The translations under genes were made by a program, and so were the position numbers. This document shows positions 43,701-50,415 of a stretch of 64,000 nucleotides of DNA, piece by piece (positions within the stretch are counted from its first letter, which is position 1; each line of letters starts with the position of its first letter). The stretch spans positions 248,001 to 312,000 of the forward strand of contig NZ_LDJL01000002.1 in the NCBI RefSeq assembly GCF_001431405.1, read 5' to 3'. Origin of the DNA: Pseudoxanthomonas dokdonensis. GTDB lineage: Bacteria > Pseudomonadota > Gammaproteobacteria > Xanthomonadales > Xanthomonadaceae. Below the pieces are notes generated by a model, which was not told the DNA's origin, made no database searches, and saw only the letters and a list, made by a program, of their open reading frames with translations.

Positions 43701-43757
43701 CTGCCAAGGATCGAGGGATTGCGGCGATTGATTGGCGGCCCACGAATCGCCTGCCAT
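40725..43757 (-). CDS. GH65 disaccharide phosphorylase fused to beta-phosphoglucomutase
   Basis: 1010 residues in one frame. Residues 1-785 are a GH65 inverting alpha-glucoside phosphorylase: N-terminal beta-sandwich (FALANGQLGVRGG), (alpha/alpha)6 barrel with GYEGHCFWDTEAFVLP, acid motif HEVTGPDEYTAMVDNN (E501 in GPDEY), KQADAVMAL and phosphate-side HDSTLSACVFGILAGEVG. Residues 798-1010 are a HAD beta-phosphoglucomutase with nucleophile D804 and D806 in VIFDLDGVLTDT, ASASRNA and FPKPAPDIF. The fusion would turn a disaccharide plus phosphate into beta-glucose-1-phosphate and directly into glucose-6-phosphate. Substrate (maltose, kojibiose, nigerose or trehalose) is not decidable from sequence. 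Confidence 0.95.
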   Translation of the reverse strand: MAGDSWAANQSPQSLDPWQLSQQGCAELERNRARDGTLFALANGQLGVRGGLEEAGADSGGSFMASVYEQHPIHYHEKLPGFARSTDTRVPVAEATRIQIWLGGECLELSSADCQYFERVLDFRSGVLRRRMQLRTASGQSLLVDAERVLPFTGQAGAGDQPPSLLAIRYRVQSLDYSGPMSLVSMIDGQRQLAGQGDDPRIGVHSVRGLATVAGQADALAASLLQRTHHSGISVACQQRHRVADGLAFDTAVVEAQCVSQRYRGQLQPGQALWLEKLVAYAAARGAQPSGLDEALDAAMPQGFDGMAASQAQSLDRFWARADIDIEGDPRTEQALRFNLFHLLQSAGHDGHTGTAAKGLTGEGYEGHCFWDTEAFVLPVMVFTAPEVARSMLQYRHATLDAARAHAREMNHRSGALYAWRTIAGGECSAHYPSGSAAYHINAAVAYGVGLYWDATGDIDFICQAGAEILFETARIWPQVGHFNPRRNGAFCIHEVTGPDEYTAMVDNNFYTNRMAQQHLRRAVQIWELLQRKAPQAAAELATRLHLDADEVAGWALAAANMYLPHDERHGIVAQDDGFLDKPHWPFPPQPGEHRPLLLDYHPLTLYRYQICKQADAVMALVLAGDDFDGDCKRRSFDYYEAVTTHDSTLSACVFGILAGEVGHADKAWHYFNESLRVDLDDLHRNTGHGVHMAAMAGSWLGLVQGFAGMRVRDGELTFAPSLPAAWPAYAFTLGWRGRRLRLRVEADAAFYTVLDGDALAIHHHGQLVLLKPGRTHRAAHAGDHPPDASGSVFPRRCQAVIFDLDGVLTDTAHTHYQAWKRLADEIGVPFDHQINERLKGVDRMSSLEIILERSQRQYSTAEKQQLAARKNQYYVSAISQFGPDDLFPGVAKLLRDLRQAGIRIGLASASRNAPLLLQRLGIAAAFDHVADPAAVAFPKPAPDIFLAAAQALAVPAEACIGVEDAVAGIQAIKRAGMAAIGIGEPAQLVDADRVLATIADFDIHQLIAF

Positions 43758-43815
43758 GACTCCACACCTTCTGAAAGACCCGCCCGATTCGGCGTGGTGG
43801 GCACGCTATGGCGTC

Positions 43816-43847
43816 AATGTTATCGATGTCAAGACATCGATAACATT
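43816..43847. promoter_or_regulatory. Palindromic LacI-type operator over the phosphorylase promoter
   Basis: Two perfect 15-bp arms (AATGTTATCGATGTC and its complement) around a 2-bp centre. Each arm contains the CG-centred ATCGAT typical of LacI-family half-operators, so two regulator dimers could bind side by side. On the minus strand a perfect -35 TTGACA (revcomp of 43827-43832) spans the centre, about 70 bp from the GH65 start codon. The LacI-type gene lies just upstream. Confidence 0.85.
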
Positions 43848-43952
43848 TGTGCTGGCAAACACGATCGCAGCGCGCCCATGTCGGCATTGCACAGGCCAGA
43901 CTGATGCGAGAATTGAGTAAAAAGTTATTTATTTACAGTAGCTTGCAATTCA

Positions 43953-43967
43953 CTGACGTCGCGTCAG
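43953..43967. promoter_or_regulatory. Inverted repeat CTGACG-TCG-CGTCAG in the lacI-phosphorylase gap
   Basis: A 6+3+6 palindrome, 72 bp after the lacI-type stop on the minus strand and flanked by an AT-rich block (43921-43940). It could be a terminator stem for the regulator gene or a second regulatory site. No T tract is visible. Confidence 0.35.
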
Positions 43968-44038
43968 CAATCCCGGCGGCAGGCCAGCGAAGCCGCCTTG
44001 CCCATCGCATTGCAACAATCCACAGCGCGGCTGCGGGC

Positions 44039-45073
44039 TCAGGTCGAGCGCACTACCAGATGGGTCGGCAGCGTCGCCGACTGCACGGACTGGCCATCGA
44101 TCAAATCGCAGATCTTGCGTGCCAGCAGCACGCCGGCCTCGGTGAAGTTCTGGTGCACCGAGCTCAACGGTGGCACGTACGTCGCCCCCAGCGGGGTGTC
44201 GTCATAGCCGACCACGGTGACGTCTTCCGGCACCCGGCGATGGTTTTCAATCAGCGCACGGATCGCGCCGATCGCCAGCAGGTCGCTGGCGGCGAACAGC
44301 GCGTCGGTCTGCGGCTGGGTCTGCAGCAATTGGCGCACGACCGCGGCGCCGGCGCTGACGGTGAAATTGTCGATTGCCGGCGTCAGCGCGGTGATGCCGC
44401 GCGACTGCAATACGCTGTTGAAGCCTTCCAGCCGCTCGGCGAATTCACCATGCGCCGGATCACCGAGAAACACCGGTCGTTGCCGGCCCAGGGCCAGGAA
44501 GCGCTCGGCCACCAGTGCACCGCCGCGGAAATTGTCGCTGCCGACCACCACCTGTGACTGGTGCCGGCTGACCGCGCCCCACACCACCAGCGGCCGGCCC
44601 CAGCGCTGCACGCTGTGCATGGCATCTTCATGCGCGCCCTGGCCGAGCAGGATCACGCCATCGGCGGCCTGCACGTTGGGCAGGGTCTCGCCAGCCAGCG
44701 AGGTCAGCAACACGCTGTAGCCGGCCGACGTCAGCTGCTGGGTGATTCCCCCCAGCAGGTCCAGCGGATACGGCCCCGACATCTGCCGCTCCGGGGTCGG
44801 TTTCATCTCGACCACCACCGCCACGGTCATGCTCCGCCGCAGCCGCAGGTTGCGGGCACTGGCGTTGAATGCATAGCCGTACTGCCTGGCGACCTCGCGG
44901 ATCCGCGCGCGGGTTTCCGGATTGACCAGCGGACTGTCGCGCAGCGCCCGAGAGACGGTGATCGCCGACACCCCGGCGACCCGGGCCAGGTCGGCCATGG
45001 TCGGGTTGTTCCCCAGGCTGTCCTTGTCGACCGGAGTAGCGGGGGCGTCTGATGCACGGCGGGGGGGCTTCAT
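44039..45073 (-). CDS. LacI-family transcriptional regulator of the disaccharide locus
   Basis: About 344 residues from ATG 45073 (GTG 45109 also possible). After a basic, unstructured N-terminus the LacI helix-turn-helix is MADLARVAGVSAITVSRALR, with hinge helix NASARNLRLRR, then a periplasmic-binding-protein-like ligand domain (GITQQLTSAGYSVLLTS, LLAIGAIRAL, VVGYDDTPLGATYVPPLSSV). It is transcribed in the same direction as, and immediately upstream of, the phosphorylase gene and its operator, so it is the expected repressor or activator. Confidence 0.92.
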   Translation of the reverse strand: MKPPRRASDAPATPVDKDSLGNNPTMADLARVAGVSAITVSRALRDSPLVNPETRARIREVARQYGYAFNASARNLRLRRSMTVAVVVEMKPTPERQMSGPYPLDLLGGITQQLTSAGYSVLLTSLAGETLPNVQAADGVILLGQGAHEDAMHSVQRWGRPLVVWGAVSRHQSQVVVGSDNFRGGALVAERFLALGRQRPVFLGDPAHGEFAERLEGFNSVLQSRGITALTPAIDNFTVSAGAAVVRQLLQTQPQTDALFAASDLLAIGAIRALIENHRRVPEDVTVVGYDDTPLGATYVPPLSSVHQNFTEAGVLLARKICDLIDGQSVQSATLPTHLVVRST

Positions 45074-45443
45074 CGGTTCAGTTTCGCATGAGCCATCGCC
45101 GGACGACACAGGCCAACAAGCCTTGAATCACATTAACGGCGTGCCGAAGACGTCCAGGGCGCCCACCGACGATGAACGAAGTGGCCTCATTTTCGATTTC
45201 CTTCAGCCTGCATGCAGATCGTTGGCGCCCACCGGACGCACATTCGTCGCCTGCATGTTCAGATTTTGTGCGTTGCCGCACGGGTTTGTCGAAGGCCGGT
45301 GAAATCCGATGACGATTGCTGAAGCCCGGACCTCACGTTTGCTCGAAATTCATTTCGCAGGGCGGGTTTCATTCATCTGTTAATCCGTACTGTGCGCTCG
45401 CCCCTGAAGGGGTTTCTATAAAAACATATGTGAAGGAGTCCCC
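45074..45443. other. 370-bp region between lacI-type gene and ompW
   Basis: No gene. It holds the divergent promoters. On the ompW side there is a small hairpin CCCCTGAAGGGG (45401-45412) followed by TATAAA (45417-45422) without a good -35, then GAAGGAG. Confidence 0.5.
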
Positions 45444-46097
45444 ATGAATTCGATCAATCGTCTGAGCCTGGCTCTGGTTGCGTCACTTGCGTTTGCCCCC
45501 GCCGCCTTCGCGTCCGATGCGTTCAGCTGGAATGACGGCAGCGTGCAGAAGCGTTTCGCCGTGGTCGGTGGTTACGCCGTGCAGGACAACTCGTCCGACG
45601 CGCTGAAGGAACTGAACAACGCCGACCTCGGCGGTGGCTCCGCTGCCACCCTGAGCTTCAGCTGGTACATCACCCCGGCCATCGCGCTGGAATTGTGGGG
45701 CACCGACAAGTTCGAAAATGGCGTGCGCACCCGTGACGCCGGCCACGTCGGCAACATCGACAGCCAGCCGGTCGCCCTGAGCGGCCAGTACCACTTCCGT
45801 GCACCGGACGCGACCATCCGTCCGTTCGTTGGCCTGGGCTACTACCAGACCAACTACAGCGGCGGCGGCAACCTGGACTACAGCGCCGACGGTGAAGGTG
45901 GCCATCTGGGCCTGGAAGACGGCAAGGGTGCGATCGGCACCGTCGGTGTCGACTTCAACATCAACCCGAACTGGTTTGTCCGCGCCGATGCGCGTTACAT
46001 GGACTCCAACGCCGACATCACCCTCAACGGCGAAAGCATCGGTGATACCGATCTGAACCCGTGGACCGTGGGCGTGGGCATCGGCGGTCGCTTCTAA
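45444..46097 (+). CDS. OmpW-family outer-membrane protein
   Basis: 217 residues. Signal peptide MNSINRLSLALVASLAFAPAAFAS; OmpW barrel with TLSFSWYITPAIALELWGTD, PVALSGQYHF, IRPFVGLGYYQTNYSGGG, WFVRADARYMD and terminal GVGIGGRF. OmpW-type eight-strand barrels form narrow hydrophobic channels. Strong GAAGGAG 5 bases before the ATG, which suggests high expression. Monocistronic. Confidence 0.92.
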   Translation: MNSINRLSLALVASLAFAPAAFASDAFSWNDGSVQKRFAVVGGYAVQDNSSDALKELNNADLGGGSAATLSFSWYITPAIALELWGTDKFENGVRTRDAGHVGNIDSQPVALSGQYHFRAPDATIRPFVGLGYYQTNYSGGGNLDYSADGEGGHLGLEDGKGAIGTVGVDFNINPNWFVRADARYMDSNADITLNGESIGDTDLNPWTVGVGIGGRF

Positions 46098-46151
46098 GCA
46101 ACCGTCCCCGCCATACCCAGCAGCAAAGCCGGTCCGCCGGCGATGCTGCGA

Positions 46152-46179
46152 CATTACGGGCTCTTCGGAGCCCGTAATG
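46152..46179. terminator. Long hairpin between ompW and the EamA gene
   Basis: A 12-bp perfect stem, CATTACGGGCTC with GAGCCCGTAATG, capped by the stable tetraloop TTCG. It lies 54 bp after ompW and 69 bp from the convergent EamA stop. No long T run, but the stem is strong enough to end or protect transcripts from both sides. Confidence 0.65.
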
Positions 46180-46248
46180 CTGTCTGGACCCAGTCGAGGT
46201 CCGCAGCCGTGCAGCCGGCGTCTGCTGACGCGGACCGCTGCGATGGCG

Positions 46249-47130
46249 TCAGGGGTGCTCGGCCTCGACGTGCACGCGCTCGCGCCGCAACAGATAGAAG
46301 CCACTGGCGACGATGATGCCGGCACCGACCCAGGTCAGGGCATCGGGCAATACCTGCCACAGCAATACGTCCAGCAACACGCCCCAGAGCAATGCCGAAT
46401 ACTCCAACGGTGCGATCAGCGAGGCTTCGCCGCGCCGGAACGCCTCGGTCAGTGCGACCTGGGCCAGCGAACCGGCCACCCCGACCAGGCCGATGATCCA
46501 GATGTCGCTGCCACGCAACGGCTGCCAATCGGCATAGGCCAGTGCACTGGCCCCGAGCGACAACAACACCATGAACCACAACACCATCGCCTGGTTGCTG
46601 TCATGGCGGGCCAGCACCCGTACGCTGATGGCGCCGCAGGCGTAGCACACCGCCGCCAGCAGGATCGCCAGCCCGCCCAGGGTCGCCATCCCCTGTCCGC
46701 TCGGGCGCAGGATCACCAGCACCCCACACAGGCCCAGGCCGATCGCCCACCAGCGCGCCGGTCCGACCCGCTCGTGCAACAGCGGCCCGGCCATCGCCGT
46801 GACCAGCAACGGCGCCACGAAGGTAATCGCGTAGGCGGTCGACAGCGGCAATTCGCGCAAGCCGTAGACAAAGCCGGCCATCATCGCCACCCCCAGCGCG
46901 CCGCGCAGCAGGTGCAGGCGCCAACGCACCCGCCACAGGCTGGCCAACGGCACGCTGGCCAGCGCCCAGATCACGATGAACGGCAGCGACGACAGCCCGC
47001 GCAAGGCCGCCACCTGCATCACCGGATAATGCGGCGCCAGCAGCTTCAGACCGGCATCCATCAACGCGAACAGCAGCACCGCCAGCAACATCAGCAGCAT
47101 CGGTGAGGCGGGCGTCGGCAGTCGGGTCAT
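46249..47130 (-). CDS. EamA/DMT-family exporter
   Basis: 293 residues, ten hydrophobic helices in two EamA repeats (about 10-135 and 150-285), with QVAALRGLSSLPF and LPLSTAYAITFVAPLLVTAM, and the second repeat's EAFRRGEASLIAPLEYSALLWG. ATG 47130 begins MTRLPTPASP; an upstream ATG at 47160 adds only polar residues. Cargo unknown; relatives export metabolites or amino acids. Confidence 0.85.
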   Translation of the reverse strand: MTRLPTPASPMLLMLLAVLLFALMDAGLKLLAPHYPVMQVAALRGLSSLPFIVIWALASVPLASLWRVRWRLHLLRGALGVAMMAGFVYGLRELPLSTAYAITFVAPLLVTAMAGPLLHERVGPARWWAIGLGLCGVLVILRPSGQGMATLGGLAILLAAVCYACGAISVRVLARHDSNQAMVLWFMVLLSLGASALAYADWQPLRGSDIWIIGLVGVAGSLAQVALTEAFRRGEASLIAPLEYSALLWGVLLDVLLWQVLPDALTWVGAGIIVASGFYLLRRERVHVEAEHP

Positions 47131-47205
47131 CGCGGTATTGTCAGGCCACGGCGCGACCATCGCCAGTCGCGCTAAAATCGCAGGGCATCCCCAAGGAAAA
47201 CAGCT

Positions 47206-47688
47206 ATGCCCTCTTTTGACGTGGTCTCCGAAGTCAACCAGCACGAGCTCACCAACGCGGTCGACCAGGCCAACCGCGAGCTGTCCACCCGTTTTGATTT
47301 CAAGGGCGTCGACGCCAAGTTCGTGCTCGAGGAGCAGGTCATCCTGAAGACCGCGCCCAGCGACTTCCAGCTCAAGCAGATGGACGACATCCTGCGCGCG
47401 CGCCTGATCGCCCGCGGCATCGATATCCGCTGCCTGGAGTTTGGCGATATCGAGACCAACCTGGCCGGCGCCCGTCAGAAGGTCACCGTCAAGCAGGGCA
47501 TCGAGCAGAAGCTGGCCAAGAAGATCGTGGCCAGCATCAAGGAAGCCAAGCTCAAGGTCGAAAGCCAGATCAACGGCGACAAGCTGCGCGTCACCGGCAA
47601 GAAGCGCGATGACCTGCAGGACGTGATCGCGCTGCTGAAGAAAGGCGACTACGAGTTGCCGCTGCAGTTCGACAATTTCCGCGATTGA
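47206..47688 (+). CDS. yajQ: YajQ nucleotide-binding protein, cyclic-di-GMP effector family
   Basis: 160 residues with the conserved start MPSFDVVSEVNQHELTNAVDQ and FDFKGVDAKF, LRVTGKKRDDLQDVIALLKK. YajQ homologues of Xanthomonas and Stenotrophomonas bind cyclic di-GMP and act with a LysR-type regulator on virulence and biofilm genes. A possible -10 (TAAAAT) lies at 47172-47177. The DUF1415 gene starts 2 bp after the stop. Confidence 0.95.
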   Translation: MPSFDVVSEVNQHELTNAVDQANRELSTRFDFKGVDAKFVLEEQVILKTAPSDFQLKQMDDILRARLIARGIDIRCLEFGDIETNLAGARQKVTVKQGIEQKLAKKIVASIKEAKLKVESQINGDKLRVTGKKRDDLQDVIALLKKGDYELPLQFDNFRD

Positions 47689-47690
47689 CC

Positions 47691-48272
47691 ATGGACGCTG
47701 CCTCCACGCCAGAGCAGGACGCGCTGATCACCACCGATCCGGCCGCCGTCGAGGCAGCCACCCGGCGCTGGCTGGAACGTGCCGTGATCGGGCTCAATCT
47801 GTGCCCGTTCGCCAAGGCCGTCTACGTCAAACAACAGGTGCGGATGGTGGTCAGCGACGCCAGCACGCCCGAGGCCCTGCTTGAGCAGTTGGCCGAGGAA
47901 TTGCTGTTGCTGCGCGATACGCCGGTCGAACAGGTCGACACCACGCTGCTGGTCCATCCGCAGGTGCTGACCGATTTCCTCGACTACAACGATTTCCTCG
48001 ACAACGCCGATGCCGCGGTCGAAGCGCTGGGCCTGCAGGGCATCATCCAGGTCGCCAGCTTTCATCCGGATTACCAGTTCGCCGGCACCGCGGCCGAGGA
48101 CATCGGCAACTACAGCAACCGCTCGCCATTCCCGACCCTGCACCTGCTACGCGAGGAAAGCATCGATCGCGCGGTCGAGGTATTCCCGGATCCGGACGTG
48201 ATTGTCGAGCGCAACCTGCAGACCCTGGACCAGTTGGGCGTGGCTGGCTGGCGCAAGCTGATGGCCGACTGA
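47691..48272 (+). CDS. DUF1415 family protein
   Basis: 193 residues, cytosolic. Hallmarks: WLERAVIGLNLCPFAKAVYV, TTLLVHPQVLTDFLDYNDFL, ASFHPDYQFAGT and SPFPTLHLLREESIDRAV. The role is unknown; conserved Cys and His in LCPFA and SFHP suggest metal or redox chemistry (inference). Operon with yajQ. Ends 15 bp from the convergent rsuA stop. Confidence 0.9.
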   Translation: MDAASTPEQDALITTDPAAVEAATRRWLERAVIGLNLCPFAKAVYVKQQVRMVVSDASTPEALLEQLAEELLLLRDTPVEQVDTTLLVHPQVLTDFLDYNDFLDNADAAVEALGLQGIIQVASFHPDYQFAGTAAEDIGNYSNRSPFPTLHLLREESIDRAVEVFPDPDVIVERNLQTLDQLGVAGWRKLMAD

Positions 48273-48287
48273 GGCGCCGGGCCGGCG

Positions 48288-48995
48288 TCAGGCGCTGACG
48301 TTGAACAACTGCTGCAGATCCGCGGCGTCCAGTATCCGCCACTGGCCAGCGGGCAGATCGCCCAGGCCGAGGCCACCGACCGCACTACGATGCAACGCCT
48401 GGACATGGTTGCCGACGGCGGCAAACATCCGCCGAACCTGGTGATAGCGGCCTTCGGTCAAGGTCAGCCTGGCCTGCGACGGCGAGATGACTTGCATTGC
48501 CGCCGGCGCCAGCGGCGTGGTTTCCGACTCCAGCATCAGCTCGCCGCTGGCAAACACATCCACTTCCTCGCCACGCAACGGCTGCGCCAGCTGCGCTTCG
48601 TAGACTTTGGCCAGTTTCGATTTCGGCGATACGATCCGGTGCAGCAGGCCGCCATCATCGGTCATCAGCAGCAGGCCACTGGTGTCGCGATCCAGTCGCC
48701 CGACCGGCGACAGCAGGGGCGAGCGCAGGCGGAAGCGAGCCGGCAGCAGGTCGTAGATGATCCGGCCAGGATCCTTGGTCGAACAGGTATAGCCAACCGG
48801 TTTGTGCAGCATGATGATCAGGCCCGGCGCCGGGTCCAGCGGCTGGCCATCGACACGGATGTTGTCGTGCTCGACCGGATCGTCGGCGTACAGCACCTCG
48901 CCAGCGGCGTCGGTGACGCGCCCTTCGCGGAACATCAGCGCCACCTGCTTGCGACTGCCATAACCCAGATTGGCAATGTGCTTGACGATCTTCAT
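48288..48995 (-). CDS. rsuA: 16S rRNA pseudouridine(516) synthase
   Basis: 235 residues. N-terminal S4 RNA-binding domain (MKIVKHIANLGYGSRKQVALMF), then the synthase core with catalytic aspartate in VGRLDRDTSGLLLMTDDG, KVYEAQL and EGRYHQVRRMFAAVGNHV. The size and GRLDRDTSG match RsuA rather than the longer RluB/RluE. It overlaps rsmC by 4 bp, so two small-subunit rRNA-modifying enzymes are cotranscribed. Confidence 0.9.
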   Translation of the reverse strand: MKIVKHIANLGYGSRKQVALMFREGRVTDAAGEVLYADDPVEHDNIRVDGQPLDPAPGLIIMLHKPVGYTCSTKDPGRIIYDLLPARFRLRSPLLSPVGRLDRDTSGLLLMTDDGGLLHRIVSPKSKLAKVYEAQLAQPLRGEEVDVFASGELMLESETTPLAPAAMQVISPSQARLTLTEGRYHQVRRMFAAVGNHVQALHRSAVGGLGLGDLPAGQWRILDAADLQQLFNVSA

Positions 48996-50059
48996 GCGCG
49001 GGCGGCACGACCGCGCGACGGCGCAGCCTTGATCGCTTCGATGACCTTGAAGCCATCGCGTTCGCCGACCACCCGTACCTGGCCAAAGCCTTCGTTCAAG
49101 GTCTGCTCGTACGGCAGATGGCGGTTGGCGACCAGCCACAAATGGCCGCCCGGCTTCAGCGCCTCGGCGGCGACGGCGATGAAACGGCGGCCGATGTCCG
49201 GGCGATCTTCGCGCGCCGGCGTGTGGAACGGCGGATTGCTGACGATGAAGTCATAGCGCCGGGACAGGCCGGCGGTCACGTCGTGCCAGAGGAACTCCAG
49301 CGTCGTACCGGCCGCCAGCGGCTGCAGATTGGCCTGCGCCAGTTGCAGCGCCCGCGCCTCGGCTTCGTAGACATCAAGCGCACTGATCCGGCCCGCATAG
49401 CGCTGCAGCAATTGCGCCGACAGATAGCCATAACCGGCACCCAGATCCGCGCCGACACCGGCCAGCACCGGCGGCAGATGCCCGGCCAGCAGTTGCGACG
49501 CCGGGTCGATCCGGTTCCATGCAAACACACCGGGGCGACTGACAAAGCTCCCGCCCAGGATCGGCCGTGGCGCATCCAGTGCCTGCCATTGCCGCTGCAG
49601 CCCGGCATCGGCCGGGCCATCCAGCGGCGCGGTCCAGAACACCCGGCAGTGGTATTTGCTCAGTACACCGGCCAGGCCGGCCAGTTGCCTGAGATCGGAT
49701 TCACCGGATTTGGCCCCCTCGTTGTTGGCCATGCTGGCCACGATCCGTCCGCCCGGCGCCAGCAGCGACAGTGCCCGCGCGAACAACGCACGCGCCTCCT
49801 CGCGCTGGCGCGGCGGCAGCAACAGGATCAGCGGATAGCGGCGGCCATCTTCGGCGGCATCGGTCACTACCTCCAGTCTTGCCTGTTCCAGGGCCTGCGC
49901 AAACGGCTTGAAGCTTTGCTCGCAGACCACTCCACGGGACGCGAATGGACGCAGTGCAGCGCCATCACGCGCGCGCAGAAACAACACCGGCGCTGGCGGC
50001 CACGGCAACTGGCCGCTGGTGAACGGCAGGAACAACGCGTCTAGCGCGGGATCGGACAT
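48992..50059 (-). CDS. rsmC: 16S rRNA (guanine-1207-N2)-methyltransferase family protein
   Basis: 355 residues. A degenerate N-terminal methyltransferase-like half (1-165) is followed by a catalytic half with SAM site DLGAGYGYLSAQLL, DVYEAEARALQLAQAN and the amino-methyltransferase motif VSNPPFH. The duplicated architecture and NPPFH fit RsmC, acting on 16S rRNA G1207; RlmG is the nearest alternative. Start ATG 50059 gives MSDPALDALFLPF. Confidence 0.88.
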   Translation of the reverse strand: MSDPALDALFLPFTSGQLPWPPAPVLFLRARDGAALRPFASRGVVCEQSFKPFAQALEQARLEVVTDAAEDGRRYPLILLLPPRQREEARALFARALSLLAPGGRIVASMANNEGAKSGESDLRQLAGLAGVLSKYHCRVFWTAPLDGPADAGLQRQWQALDAPRPILGGSFVSRPGVFAWNRIDPASQLLAGHLPPVLAGVGADLGAGYGYLSAQLLQRYAGRISALDVYEAEARALQLAQANLQPLAAGTTLEFLWHDVTAGLSRRYDFIVSNPPFHTPAREDRPDIGRRFIAVAAEALKPGGHLWLVANRHLPYEQTLNEGFGQVRVVGERDGFKVIEAIKAAPSRGRAARA

Positions 50060-50415
50060 GGGACTCACGGGAGAATAATCACAATTGTAGATCTTACCCG
50101 CTTGGGCGGGTCGCCGCGGCGGCGAAGGCGTCCCGATAGCCTCCGAGCCGCGGCCGGAGGCGCTTTCCCGCGTATCGCCAGCGACGGACCACACGCTTGC
50201 CTCTGACGTTATCTGATTAACATTGATAATCGACGGCAGGGTCACCCGCATATTCTGTGCTACGGTAAAAAATCATCTGCGCCGGCTCGCCCGCTGTATA
50301 TGCGCGGGCATTGACCCCGTTGCCGTAAATGATCACTCCCTGCCCCGCAGGCAATATCACCCTCGTCCGGCGCGATTGATTGATCGCGCTTGGATGTCGT
50401 CCAGGAGGCTGTTTT
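50060..50415. other. 356-bp intergenic region before the MscS-related gene
   Basis: No gene. The part 50205-50290 is AT-rich, with an inverted GATTA/TAATC pair (about 50215-50231), and probably carries the promoter for the gene at 50416; no clean -35/-10 pair was found. Confidence 0.4.

Noticed and set aside
40587-43904. A 1105-codon open frame on the + strand opposite the GH65-PGM gene
   Set aside because: Composition is Arg/Gln/His/Ala-rich with no domain or ribosome site. It mirrors the codon bias of the real minus-strand gene, which has two intact catalytic domains.
50205-50235. A second Fur box before the gene at 50416
   Set aside because: The inverted pair GATTA/TAATC is short and its spacing and centre do not fit the 19-bp Fur palindrome seen at 29259.
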